Shown here: positions 1-7,004 of the stretch, piece after piece
Position numbering within the stretch: position 1 is the stretch's first letter
Layout of the letters: each line of letters starts with the position of its first letter
Origin: Luteolibacter pohnpeiensis
GTDB taxonomy: Bacteria; Verrucomicrobiota; Verrucomicrobiia; Verrucomicrobiales; Akkermansiaceae
DNA length: 64,000 nucleotides
Direction of reading: 5' to 3'
Assembly (NCBI RefSeq): GCF_016595435.1
Contig: NZ_JAENIJ010000023.1
Location: 1 to 64,000 of the forward strand
Made by a program: the position numbers and the translations under genes
Notes under the pieces: generated by a model
What the model was told of the DNA's origin: nothing
What the model saw: the letters and a program-made list of their open reading frames with translations, nothing else
The model's database searches: none

Positions 1-351
1 TGGTGCGCCGACATCACGTATGTGCCGATGCCACGCGGCCACGCCTACCTGTGCGCCGTGATGGACTGGCACTCGCGCAAGGTGCTCGGCTGGGCGGTCT
101 CCAACACCATGGGCACTGACCTCTGCCTGGAAGCACTTGAAAAGGCCATGAGTTCCACCGGCAAGGTTCCCGGGATCTTCAACACCGATCAGGGCTGCCA
201 GTTCACCTCCGCCGAATGGACCGGCCGGCTGACGAAACTCGGTGTGCAAATCAGCATGGATGGCCGCGGGCGATGGATGGACAACGTCTTCATCGAACGG
301 CTGTGGCGGAGCGTCAAATACGAGGAAATCTACCTCAAGGAACACGCTACG
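1..351 (+). pseudogene. IS3-family transposase OrfB fragment (DDE integrase core)
   Basis: Open from base 1, the frame reads WCADITYVPM, the usual start of the rve integrase core of IS3-type OrfB transposases. The first catalytic Asp (codon 4), the second in NTDQGCQF and the Glu in FIERLWRSVKYEEIY are all present. Similarity stops near LKEHAT at about base 351; the frame stays open to 510 but the remainder does not look like transposase. The 5' end lies outside the window, so it is broken at the 3' end at least. It is probably inactive because the C-terminus is missing. Confidence 0.85.
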
Positions 352-509
352 CTCCGTTGTGTGCTCACCCCTCCGCTCCAGCTTCCCGCTTTCGAGTTCC
401 CCTCCACTCCAGTCTTGATTTGGGAACCATCATCATCCCAAGCTCTCCCGCAGCCCGCCACCATACCTTCTTATAGCCCATCAGTGGCCGAACTTTGGGG
501 GCCAGCTTA

Positions 510-663
510 GTGCTGGTGCTCGACAATGCAAGCTGGCACAAGTCCCGGAGTCTGGACTGACATCAAATCGGACCGGTTTATCTACCGCCATACAGCCCGG
601 ATTTTAATCCGATCGAGAGGCTGTGGCAGCATCTCAATAGCCAGTATTTAGCTGGCTACCTGA
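510..663 (+). pseudogene. IS630-family transposase C-terminal remnant with in-frame stop
   Basis: The frame starting at 510 reads LVLDNASWHKSRSLD, then a TGA at 558-560, then in the same frame YLPPYSPDFNPIERLWQHL. LVLDNASWH and YSPDFNPIERLW are the second-Asp and Glu blocks of the DDE_3 superfamily used by IS630 transposases. The stop probably replaces a Trp codon. No start or upstream domain is present. It abuts the IS3 remnant on the left and an IS5-like remnant on the right, so this is a nested graveyard of dead elements. Confidence 0.8.
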
Positions 664-761
664 CCCGGAAGTCTCGAACGAACTTGGTTTTTACATCAGC
701 CTTCACGTGGTTCTTGTAGCCGTAGTGAACCTCGTTGTTCTTTTACACCCCAACGCGCGTC
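659..761 (-). pseudogene. IS5-family transposase remnant (frameshifted)
   Basis: Read leftward, 761-741 gives DARWGVK, and from 742 in a frame shifted by one base it gives KNNEVHYGYKNHVKADVKTKF, ending in a stop at 656-658. The pattern of DARW followed by HYGYKNH is typical of the DDE_Tnp_1 core of IS5/IS1182-type transposases. The A-run between the two halves carries the frameshift. About 100 bases are recognisable; nothing else is readable as coding up to 984. Confidence 0.65.
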
Positions 762-984
762 GAGATGTAACCGCTCCGCGCAGTACTCGTTCCATACTCG
801 GTCTTAGACGTGATAGGTTAGTATAAATTACCGTCTATGACAGATACCGATAGTGGATCTACAAGTCCAACATGCAGATGTCCCCGAACTTCATGCTGGG
901 ATCGCCAACACCATGAAGCTGCATTTTAAATTTGTCGCATGTGTGGAATTGACGTTCATGCAATTCTATCCGACAAGTTAGGCC

Positions 985-1665
985 ATGAGATTTGTAGCGG
1001 TGTTGTTTTGCGGGATTCTGTGGGTTGGTTTCGCTGAGGCAGCTGAGCTAAAGTTTGAACAACCAAACCAAGTAATTGTGACGGAGTACGGGCAAAAGGA
1101 AACTGTCGTCGATTTTACATTTACCAACCTTTCCGAGTATACAGAAACCATTGAGGGAGTGACGACGGGATGTAGTTGTTCATCGACTGAACTGCTCGAC
1201 AAAAAGATGGAATATGCTCCCGGGGAAACCGGCACAATTCAAGTTCATATAGATGTCAGTGGCATCGTTGGAGAATCGACCAAGTATCTAGAGGTTTACT
1301 TAGTAGGAGACGATGTGGCGAAGCCATCGGCATCCTTGAGCGTGAAAATTTCCAAACCCGAATTGATTTCACTTAAACCAAAGACCTTAAAATGGGCCGT
1401 TGGCGCTGAGTTGGAGCCAAAAACAATTGAGATCAGCGTTTTGGATGGGCAGGAAGTGAATCTTGACGAGTTTATTTTAGATTCTGAAACATTTGTGGGT
1501 AAGTTGAACGAGATCAAAAAAGGCCGTAAATACGAATTGATCGTCACTCCTACTGACACCAGTCGAGCTCCTAAAATGGGCGTCATTCTGCTCAAGACCG
1601 ATAGCAAGGTAAGAGGGTTTGCAAAAATCAACGCCTACGCGGTCATAGTGCAAAAAGCCGGGTGA
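985..1665 (+). CDS. DUF1573-domain exported protein
   Basis: A 226-residue protein with an N-terminal signal peptide (hydrophobic residues 3-18, likely cleavage after AEA). The mature N-terminal half is a DUF1573-type immunoglobulin-like beta domain. Its hallmark is the TGCSCSS motif around residues 61-67 (Cys63, Cys65) after an F-x-F-T-N-L strand. Such proteins are common in Bacteroidetes and Verrucomicrobia, are predicted to be exported, and have no settled function. It stands alone between the insertion-sequence remnants and the leftward relaxase gene, with an intergenic gap of only about 15 bases to the relaxase stop. Whether it is cargo of the mobile element or a stranded host gene cannot be decided here. 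Confidence 0.8.
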   Translation: MRFVAVLFCGILWVGFAEAAELKFEQPNQVIVTEYGQKETVVDFTFTNLSEYTETIEGVTTGCSCSSTELLDKKMEYAPGETGTIQVHIDVSGIVGESTKYLEVYLVGDDVAKPSASLSVKISKPELISLKPKTLKWAVGAELEPKTIEISVLDGQEVNLDEFILDSETFVGKLNEIKKGRKYELIVTPTDTSRAPKMGVILLKTDSKVRGFAKINAYAVIVQKAG

Positions 1666-1680
1666 ATCTTTTCTGGTAGT

Positions 1681-2982
1681 TCAATGGTCAAATGTAGGTG
1701 CGGGCCTTTTGATGCCTCGTGCCTGATCAACATGGCGATACGAATCACCGTTCCTCGTCAAACTCTCTTGATCAATCTTCTTGATGAGCATTTTGCATTC
1801 CCGTGATTGACGAAGCTCCAAATGACGAAGTTTGCGCTCTCGTTCCTGTTCTAATACACTGAGAGCTTGTTCGATACGAGCTTCCACTACGGCTATTTGT
1901 TTTGTTGCTACATTAAACTGTAGCTTGAGTTTTCGGTCCGAGCGGAAAAGGACGAAGCCAATCCGCTGAACCAAGCCTGGACTCTGAAGCTGGTCTTGCA
2001 GGTGGCCTATTTCGCTCAGCTTGTCATTAAGGCGATAAAATGTCGCCAGCTCGTCTCGCTTACGGTCGATGAGATCCTGAAAACGCACCACTAGCTCCAT
2101 GCTCTCCCCGCGGTGCTTTTCGGTCTGCCGCGTCAGAAGAGCCGCGACCTTTTCCTCGTGCCGCTTTCGACGTTCGAGAATTGCTTCTGGTGTCGGGAGC
2201 GATGAGGGATCGATGTCCGTCATCCGCTCCTGCAGCGCGGCCTCCTTGAACTCCCTGCCGAACGCCGATTTTAAATCACGGACGGGATTGGAAGTCTTGC
2301 CATAGGGATCGACCAGCACGAGACGCTTGCGGCCTTGGGCCAATTGGTAGCCTTTGTCCTGAAGTTCTTGCATGAACGATTTTGCATCGTGGCTGTTTTT
2401 CCATGCTTCAACGATTGCCGGATTGGCGTAGCGGGTCTTTTTTCCTTTCTCCCGTTTCTGGTGATTGAGTTCACGTTGCGGACAGTAGTTTGTCTTTTCC
2501 TTTTTCTGATATTCCCGCACCCAATCCTGAAGCTTGCGTTTGCTGTGCTTGAGGCATGCGACCAATCCGGTGCGGGGATGGACCTTGTTCACGACGACAT
2601 GAATGTGCGGCTGTGGTTCATCGGTGTGACAGGCGATCATCGTCTCGTGATCGCTGAGCCCAAGCTTCTCTAGTGAGGTGAGAGCGGCCTCCATCATGCT
2701 CTCGCGGTTTGGCTTTTGTTCGGGATGCCAGCTCAAGGAAAACGCAAGCACTGGATTTTTGAGCTTTGCGCCTGAGCGTTTCTGCTGGCTCACTTCTTTT
2801 AGCCTGTCCTGGTTCTTGGCGGTGTAGGCCATGACCTTCCAAGCCTTCTCGACTTTGCTCGTGACCATGTTGAGCGTTTCGGTCCATGCGACACGCTGGC
2901 TGGTTTTAGCCTGCTTGTCGTGGAAATAGTATAGGAATGCTCCGTGGAAGGAACATCCCTGTGCTGCGAGTCTGGGGACCAT
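1681..2982 (-). CDS. mobA: MOB_P-type relaxase / mobilisation nuclease
   Basis: A 433-residue relaxase that would nick oriT and lead the transferred strand. Residues 1-200 form the relaxase domain. It carries the metal-binding motif PHIHVVVNKVHP (His126 and His128, then Asn132), as in the H-x-H-x4-N signature of PF03432 relaxases. The likely catalytic Tyr is one of the pair at residues 18-19 (FLYYF). The C-terminal half is charged and coiled-coil-like, with no primase or helicase domain. The start ATG overlaps the mobC stop by one base (TAATG), so the two are probably translationally coupled. Together with the oriT at 3441-3488 this is a self-consistent mobilisation cassette. Confidence 0.88.
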   Translation of the reverse strand: MVPRLAAQGCSFHGAFLYYFHDKQAKTSQRVAWTETLNMVTSKVEKAWKVMAYTAKNQDRLKEVSQQKRSGAKLKNPVLAFSLSWHPEQKPNRESMMEAALTSLEKLGLSDHETMIACHTDEPQPHIHVVVNKVHPRTGLVACLKHSKRKLQDWVREYQKKEKTNYCPQRELNHQKREKGKKTRYANPAIVEAWKNSHDAKSFMQELQDKGYQLAQGRKRLVLVDPYGKTSNPVRDLKSAFGREFKEAALQERMTDIDPSSLPTPEAILERRKRHEEKVAALLTRQTEKHRGESMELVVRFQDLIDRKRDELATFYRLNDKLSEIGHLQDQLQSPGLVQRIGFVLFRSDRKLKLQFNVATKQIAVVEARIEQALSVLEQERERKLRHLELRQSRECKMLIKKIDQESLTRNGDSYRHVDQARGIKRPAPTFDH

Positions 2983-3320
2983 TAGTTGAACTCCTTGGCA
3001 GTAGCTTCGTCGATGAGGGCTTCGATGCGTTCACACAGCGCAGTTAGACTTGGCGACAATCGCCCGGTCATGTGCATGCGCTTGGTGATCTGGTTGAGGT
3101 TATGGCCGATGTAATTGAGCCCGGTAACGAATGCTGGATCAAGCGTGCGTTCGTCCTCGCCGACCTCAAGTGAGGAGATGACGAGCATTCGGGCGAGTTC
3201 GTTGACGCGGTGGCCGAGCTGCAAGGCTTGCTCAAGTAAGCACTCGTATTCGCTTGAGGTGAGGCGGAACACGATGCGGTGCACGCGGTGACGATCGGAG
3301 GTGAGAGTAGGACGTGCCAT
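2982..3320 (-). CDS. mobC: MobC-like plasmid mobilisation relaxosome protein
   Basis: A 112-residue protein starting MARPTLTSDRHR; an upstream in-frame Met at 3443 is possible, but the conserved part begins here. The N-terminal third resembles a ribbon-helix-helix DNA-binding fold (RIVFRLTSSEYECLLEQA). The C-terminal half holds the GLNYIGHNLNQITKRMH motif, typical of MobC-family accessory proteins (PF05713) that help relaxases melt oriT. It is immediately upstream of and overlaps the relaxase, and lies just downstream of the oriT. It probably binds the inverted repeat next to the nick site. Confidence 0.85.
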   Translation of the reverse strand: MARPTLTSDRHRVHRIVFRLTSSEYECLLEQALQLGHRVNELARMLVISSLEVGEDERTLDPAFVTGLNYIGHNLNQITKRMHMTGRLSPSLTALCERIEALIDEATAKEFN

Positions 3321-3321
3321 G

Positions 3322-3567
3322 CTACACCTCCCGAGACGCACGGAGCGTCTGGCGTAACCGGATGCGCGGTGAAATCGGCGACGTGGTTCGCCGAAAATAC
3401 CGGGGGGATGCAACGGGGGGACGGTCAGTCCAGCCCTTGCCAAGATGGAAGGTTATTTGGCACGAATAACCACATCTTGCTATCCTGCAAATCGAGCTCG
3501 GCGAGTGGTGGCGACCGTTTAGGTGCATTTGGCGGCCCAAGATGGCCTGTGGTGGGTCAAAGAGCAT
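3322..3567 (-). CDS. possible 81-aa leader ORF upstream of mobC (unrecognised)
   Basis: An ORF starting at the ATG at 3567 has a good Shine-Dalgarno sequence (AAAGGA, about six bases upstream) and ends two bases before the mobC start, which would allow coupling. The translation (MLFDPPQAILGRQ...) is rich in Arg, Pro and Ser and matches no family I know. It overlaps the oriT hairpin entirely, which argues against a conserved protein. It could equally be an untranslated leader. Confidence 0.2.
   Translation of the reverse strand: MLFDPPQAILGRQMHLNGRHHSPSSICRIARCGYSCQITFHLGKGWTDRPPVASPRYFRRTTSPISPRIRLRQTLRASREV
3441..3488 (+). other. oriT: oriT: inverted repeat plus RP4-like nic site
   Basis: Bases 3441-3457 and 3465-3479 form an imperfect inverted repeat (CAAGATG and GGTTATT blocks against AATAACC and CATCTTG) around a seven-base loop. 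The octamer CTATCCTG follows directly at 3480-3487, then C. RP4-type oriT has the same design: an inverted repeat, then CTATCCTG, with the nick after the final G (family consensus YATCCTG|Y). The predicted nick is between 3487 and 3488 on the + strand. The location upstream of mobC and the MOB_P relaxase fits. Confidence 0.75.
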
Positions 3568-3600
3568 AGAGTATCCTTTCGATAAAGGTGGGTGAAAATG

Positions 3601-3619
3601 AAAAACCCTCCGAAGAGGG
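3601..3619 (-). terminator. short UUCG-type terminator hairpin, leftward
   Basis: On the minus strand the sequence reads CCCTC-TTCG-GAGGG followed by five T. The stem is only five base pairs but GC-rich, with a stable tetraloop. It could end leftward read-through from the integrase operon or attenuate transcription entering the mob leader. Confidence 0.45.
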
Positions 3620-3651
3620 GGAATAGTGAGCGATGTGCGGCTCCAGTAGGA

Positions 3652-3681
3652 TTGACAATCATTGCCAATTGGTGCTATCCT
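3652..3681 (+). promoter_or_regulatory. parDE promoter with palindromic operator candidate
   Basis: TTGACA at 3652-3657 and TATCCT at 3676-3681 are separated by 18 bases, about 28 bases before the parD start. A perfect eight-base palindrome, CCAATTGG (3665-3672), sits in the spacer. ParD proteins autoregulate their own promoters, so this is a plausible ParD operator. This is inference from position. Confidence 0.55.
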
Positions 3682-3708
3682 GAACTTAGCAACAGGAAGG
3701 AAAACGCC

Positions 3709-3963
3709 ATGCCGACTCAGAACGTCAATCTCACTGATACCCTCGATCGTTTCGTGAAACAGCAGGTCGAGACCGGGCTTTTCAACAATGCCAGCGAGGT
3801 GCATCGCGCTGCGCTTGCGCGGATGGCTCGCGACGAGGAAGAGCGCTGCCTTCGACTGGAAAAGCTCCGGCAGGACATTGCCGCGGGCGATGCTGATATA
3901 GAGGCCGGACGCATGCGCGAATACCGCAGCGCGGATTCTCTATTTGATACAATCACAGCATAG
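3709..3963 (+). CDS. parD: ParD-family antitoxin
   Basis: An 84-residue antitoxin starting MPTQNVNLTD. The start is supported by an AGGAAGG ribosome site nine bases upstream; the open frame extends further 5' but without a better start. Residues 1-45 form a ribbon-helix-helix DNA-binding domain (NVNLTDTLDRFVKQQVETG, then NASEVHRAAL). The C-terminal tail is acidic and arginine-rich, as expected for the segment that wraps and neutralises ParE. It is followed nine bases later by parE. In the mobile element the pair would act in post-segregational maintenance. Confidence 0.9.
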   Translation: MPTQNVNLTDTLDRFVKQQVETGLFNNASEVHRAALARMARDEEERCLRLEKLRQDIAAGDADIEAGRMREYRSADSLFDTITA

Positions 3964-3972
3964 GAAGCTGCC

Positions 3973-4284
3973 TTGAAGCCTTTCCGACTCGTCCTTACCG
4001 AAAGCGCAGAAGCGGACCTTCGTGGAATTCACGATTACATCGCCAACGAAAAGGCGAGTCCGGTTTCAGCGGAACGATTCACACGGGATCTCATCGAGCA
4101 GCTATTCGAGCATGCAGGCAAAGGTTTGTGTGGTTCGCCGCGTGATGAAGTTAGTCCCGGCTTGCGTGGCCTGCCATATCGAGGGCGCTGCTTCTACTTT
4201 CGGGTCGTCGAAGATTCGCTGGTGGTCGTGCGCGTCCTGAACAGCAAACAGGATGTTGCGGCGCAGGAATTTCCAGAAATATAG
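3973..4284 (+). CDS. parE: ParE-family toxin (RelE/ParE superfamily)
   Basis: A 103-residue toxin with a TTG start (AGGA upstream inside the end of parD), beginning MKPFRLVLTESAEADLRGIHDYI. The layout fits ParE: a first beta strand, two antiparallel helices, then the beta sheet ending in CFYFRVVEDSLVVVRVLN. ParE toxins of known activity poison DNA gyrase, though other RelE-fold members cleave mRNA; sequence alone does not decide. It is co-transcribed with parD. The pair lies between oriT and the tRNA-Asp att fragment. Confidence 0.88.
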   Translation: MKPFRLVLTESAEADLRGIHDYIANEKASPVSAERFTRDLIEQLFEHAGKGLCGSPRDEVSPGLRGLPYRGRCFYFRVVEDSLVVVRVLNSKQDVAAQEFPEI

Positions 4285-4352
4285 CTGTATTCCTCGCACT
4301 TGGGTACGCACGCTCAGAGTTTGACATCATAATCCATTCGAGTCCGTCGATC

Positions 4353-5414
4353 TCAAGTTCGGCCTCTCTTCTCCGAAGCCATGAATGAGTAATCTTGCGA
4401 TGAACCCACGGCGTCATGAAACCGATCTTTAAGGCGGATTGGCTGAACGGGTGTTTTTTCATTTAATGAAATCTCTGGGGTGCAATTGCACCCCAGGCAA
4501 TGGACGTTCTTCACCTGTTCTTGTCCAAATGGACGCCTTTTGGACCCAAATGGTCCGTAATTGACCCTTTGGACGATGGCGTAGGCCCCTGTCACGGCGG
4601 AGGCCGCGGGTTCAAGTCCCGTCACTCGCGCCACACTCTCCTTAGGTTTCCGGGGAGTGCACCGTTCCGGTTCATCTTGAAAAAAGGGTGCAATTGCACC
4701 CAGCTCCAGCGATGAAGCCGCCTTCCTTAAATAGTTCGGTGAATAGCGGGCATACACTTTTTCCGTAATGCGGGTTGAGCTGTGGCTGAGGTATTGGGCG
4801 ATCTCTGACATCGCAATTCCATCTTCCGCCATCCACACCGCAGCCGTGTGGCGCAGCGCGTGGGGATAAACGTCTTCAAGTCCCGCAGCCTTTGCTGCCG
4901 TCTGAAATCCACGCTTGATGTCCTTTAGGGGTTTGCCGCGATACTCGATCACGTGATCGCTCATGCTGGCTTTGCGGGCCTCTTCAAGTGCCTCTCGGGC
5001 TGTCTGATTGATCGGCACAGTCGCACGCCCTTTATTGGCTTCACCGACTCCGAGATCAATCAGTCCATTGACCAAATCGGTGCGGTCCCAGGTAAGTTCC
5101 AGCAGCGCACCTTTTCTGGCCCCCGTGCAAAGGGCCAGAATGATGTAAAGGCGGATGTGTGGCTGCTCGCAGGCTTCAAGCAATCGGGAGAGCTCCTCAC
5201 GCGTCAAATGCCGACTACGAGGCGGTGGAGTGGCTGGAAACTCAAAAACAGCAGGCGTATTTGGATCATGCCAGCGCAAGGCTGCCCTCAAGGCTCCAAG
5301 TTCTCGAATGATCGTCCCATCGCCAACTTGGCGAGCTTCGCGGTAGGCGAGACAAGTTTTTCGAGTGATTTGATCAGGACGCAAATGCCCGAAATGCGGT
5401 TCCAGTCCTTTCAC
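4353..5414 (-). CDS. int: tyrosine integrase, catalytic part (frameshifted from its N-terminus)
   Basis: Phage-type tyrosine recombinase catalytic domain with the Arg of CTGARKGALLEL, HALRH, the second His in YLSHSS and the nucleophile Tyr in KVYARY, so the active site is complete. Recognisable integrase ends near base 4709; the frame then continues through the tRNA-Asp fragment, giving a non-conserved tail. The frame opens with GTG directly after the stop of the upstream piece (ATGTGA overlap). The two pieces join as one integrase if two bases are removed from the TATATG repeat around 5414-5419. It may therefore be a recent frameshift, a sequencing error or a slippage switch. It sits beside its att site, as expected for tRNA-targeting integrases. 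Confidence 0.85.
   Translation of the reverse strand: MKGLEPHFGHLRPDQITRKTCLAYREARQVGDGTIIRELGALRAALRWHDPNTPAVFEFPATPPPRSRHLTREELSRLLEACEQPHIRLYIILALCTGARKGALLELTWDRTDLVNGLIDLGVGEANKGRATVPINQTAREALEEARKASMSDHVIEYRGKPLKDIKRGFQTAAKAAGLEDVYPHALRHTAAVWMAEDGIAMSEIAQYLSHSSTRITEKVYARYSPNYLRKAASSLELGAIAPFFQDEPERCTPRKPKESVARVTGLEPAASAVTGAYAIVQRVNYGPFGSKRRPFGQEQVKNVHCLGCNCTPEISLNEKTPVQPIRLKDRFHDAVGSSQDYSFMASEKRGRT
4523..4574 (+). repeat. iterated TTTGGAC/GTCCAAA motifs beside the att site (possible Int/Xis arm sites)
   Basis: GTCCAAATGGAC at 4523-4534 is an inverted repeat. TTTTGGAC follows at 4538-4545, GGACC-CAAAT-GGTCC at 4542-4556 and TTTGGAC at 4568-4574. Four copies of one seven-base word in about 50 bases next to an att core look like binding sites for integrase arms or the excisionase. 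The functional assignment is inference. Confidence 0.4.
4588..4633 (+). other. att: att site: 3' fragment of a tRNA-Asp gene
   Basis: From the anticodon loop CTGTCAC through GGCGG, the T-loop GGTTCAAGTCC and the encoded CCA at 4631-4633, this reads as the 3' half of tRNA-Asp(GTC). The 5' half is missing: the upstream bases do not contain a CGCGAGT acceptor strand. Such fragments are left by integration into tRNA genes. The adjacent integrase reads across it. With element genes on both sides, it marks either a junction between two tandem elements at one tRNA-Asp or the attP of an element integrated elsewhere. Confidence 0.75.
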
Positions 5415-5638
5415 ATATATTTCAGGCGATCACGGCTGTCTTCTTTGTGCTGGCGATATAAAGGTAAAATGTCGCCGACCAGCAATGGACTCTTGTCCGG
5501 CATACTACGCAGGTCCGCTAATCGACTCCTCGCCAGGTCCAGCTTAGCCGTTCCAAGTGATCGTCTTCTTTTGTCATTTCCACTGCCAGTGACGGCATAG
5601 TATTTGCCTCGATATAAGACGGGTTGATCATTCCACAT
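5411..5638 (-). CDS. int: tyrosine integrase, N-terminal fragment
   Basis: A 75-residue piece starting MWNDQPVLYRGKYY and ending RLKYM. It matches the arm-binding and first core-binding (SAM-like) segments that precede KGLEPHFGHLRPDQ in the next frame. Alone it cannot recombine DNA. It overlaps the HTH gene upstream by about 120 bases in another frame. Together with 4353-5414 it forms one broken integrase. Confidence 0.7.
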   Translation of the reverse strand: MWNDQPVLYRGKYYAVTGSGNDKRRRSLGTAKLDLARSRLADLRSMPDKSPLLVGDILPLYRQHKEDSRDRLKYM

Positions 5639-5811
5639 TGTTCAATTCTCCTTACTTCCCATGCTGGGATTCTAACCATCTTTCCGACTTGAAAGGTATT
5701 TTCGATCTGATTTGCGCGAATCATGTTGTGGATCGTTTGTCTGCACACGCCCCACCGCTCCGCCAGGGTTGTGCAAGAAAACGGGCGTTCCCTGATTTCC
5801 ATGCCGGTCAT
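5518..5811 (-). CDS. helix-turn-helix excisionase-like protein
   Basis: A small protein starting MTGMEIRERPFSC. Its ATG overlaps the ardC stop (ATGA), which decides the start. Residues about 10-55 form a MerR/AlpA-type winged helix: TTLAERWGVCRQTIHNMIRAN, then GKMVRIPAWEV. This pattern is seen in excisionases and directionality factors. The last 40 residues overlap the integrase N-terminus in another frame and show no conservation I recognise. Order ardC-xis-int suggests one leftward operon controlling excision. Confidence 0.7.
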   Translation of the reverse strand: MTGMEIRERPFSCTTLAERWGVCRQTIHNMIRANQIENTFQVGKMVRIPAWEVRRIEQCGMINPSYIEANTMPSLAVEMTKEDDHLERLSWTWRGVD

Positions 5812-6701
5812 CTCATCGGCTCCGCTTTCATGATATAATCGACTGCCTTTTGCGCCTGTCCGGCGGCCTCGATGATCATCCGCTGATTGCTGGGCGCTTT
5901 GAGAACCCGAAGCCACGACTGGATGTAGGCAGCTGAGTTTTCATGATCGTCGATCACGATGCCCGCTTGCGCGCAAAGAAAGGCAGCGCCGATTTCCGTG
6001 ACCAGCTCCTCTTTGGAATAGATCGTCTTGTCCGACATCGAAACCCCTCGGTTATCGAGCAAGGTTTTTCGGGCCAGCCGTTTCGCCGATCCAGTCGAAT
6101 GAACCAATTCATGGAACAGGCTTTTGTAAAACCGCTCTTCACTTTCGAAATGCGATCGATGCGGAATTTCCACCGCATCGTTTGCTGGATCGTAACAGGT
6201 GCGCACGGACCTGCCTTCGTGGATCGCTGGCGGATTGGGCATGTTCTTTACGATGCATGCAGCAGCTCCGGTTCGTTGGCTCGGAGTAAACTCTGGAAGG
6301 ATGGGTTCAGGAAACTCGATGCCGTCAATCTGGCTCGCGTTGAACGCGGTGTATTGGCGCAGAAACTTCCTTTGCTCTTCCAGGCCATCTTCGACTTCCT
6401 TTGCGTAAGTGCCGAACTTGACCACCAGATATCCTTTCTCGCCTTTGCGGACCTGACCTCCACGTTCCTGGGCTTGTTTGTAGGTCATGAACCAGGGCGA
6501 AGTGTATCCTGCCATGGCAAGCAGCATCACATTGATGCCGCGATACGGTTTCCCCGATTGATAGTTGGCCGGAAACCCGACCGTTGCGGTGTGTGGCGAA
6601 TGCCACGGCACGACACCTTCTTCCAGTCGTTCAATGATGCGTGCGGTGACGCGTTCGTGGACGGATTTGAGGTCGCCCTTCCTCCATTGGCTCTGAGCCA
6701 T
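5808..6701 (-). CDS. ardC: ArdC-like antirestriction protein (ssDNA-binding domain plus zincin protease)
   Basis: A 297-residue protein with the two ArdC parts. The N-terminal single-stranded-DNA-binding domain spans about residues 10-125 (PWHSP, NYQSGKPYRGIN, GGQVRKGEKG). The C-terminal metallopeptidase domain has HELVH at 197-201 and a downstream Glu in EELVTEIGAAF as third zinc ligand. ArdC of plasmid pSa protects incoming single-stranded DNA from restriction during conjugation. Carriage on a mobilizable element about 6 kb from a type I restriction operon fits that role. A terminator hairpin in its 5' leader suggests attenuated expression. Confidence 0.88.
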   Translation of the reverse strand: MAQSQWRKGDLKSVHERVTARIIERLEEGVVPWHSPHTATVGFPANYQSGKPYRGINVMLLAMAGYTSPWFMTYKQAQERGGQVRKGEKGYLVVKFGTYAKEVEDGLEEQRKFLRQYTAFNASQIDGIEFPEPILPEFTPSQRTGAAACIVKNMPNPPAIHEGRSVRTCYDPANDAVEIPHRSHFESEERFYKSLFHELVHSTGSAKRLARKTLLDNRGVSMSDKTIYSKEELVTEIGAAFLCAQAGIVIDDHENSAAYIQSWLRVLKAPSNQRMIIEAAGQAQKAVDYIMKAEPMR

Positions 6702-6753
6702 TGATGCCTCCTTTGGCTATGATGCGCGGGCAGGGAACCGGAAATCCGGACAC

Positions 6754-6783
6754 AAAAAAGCCCGGTCATTTGCCGACCGGGCT
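6754..6783 (-). terminator. rho-independent terminator in the ardC leader
   Basis: A nine-base perfect stem (AGCCCGGTC, 6759-6767, with GACCGGGCT, 6775-6783) and a seven-base loop are followed on the minus strand by six T. It lies about 50 bases upstream of the ardC start on the same strand. It is either an attenuator for the ardC-xis-int operon or a barrier to leftward read-through. The rest of 6702-7004 shows no other feature. Confidence 0.75.
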
Positions 6784-7004
6784 TCGATGCGCTGCACGCG
6801 CAGTTGTTGCATGAATAGTAGCCGTCATATCATAACTGATGACATGTTGTCAATATATTCCTATTTCGATGAGAACGGTATCGTTTGTGCTGCGCATCGC
6901 CAACAAAGCGGAATCACCATTTCCAAAGTTTGGAAAAATCCCATGGGTGCCGGTTAAACCCAGCATCCCAAACGTCTTTCTTATGTAACCCTAAAACCAA
7001 GACG

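Noticed and set aside
3676-3682. Second TATCCTG copy that might be another nic site
   Set aside because: It lacks an inverted repeat at the right distance and fits better as the parDE -10 element.
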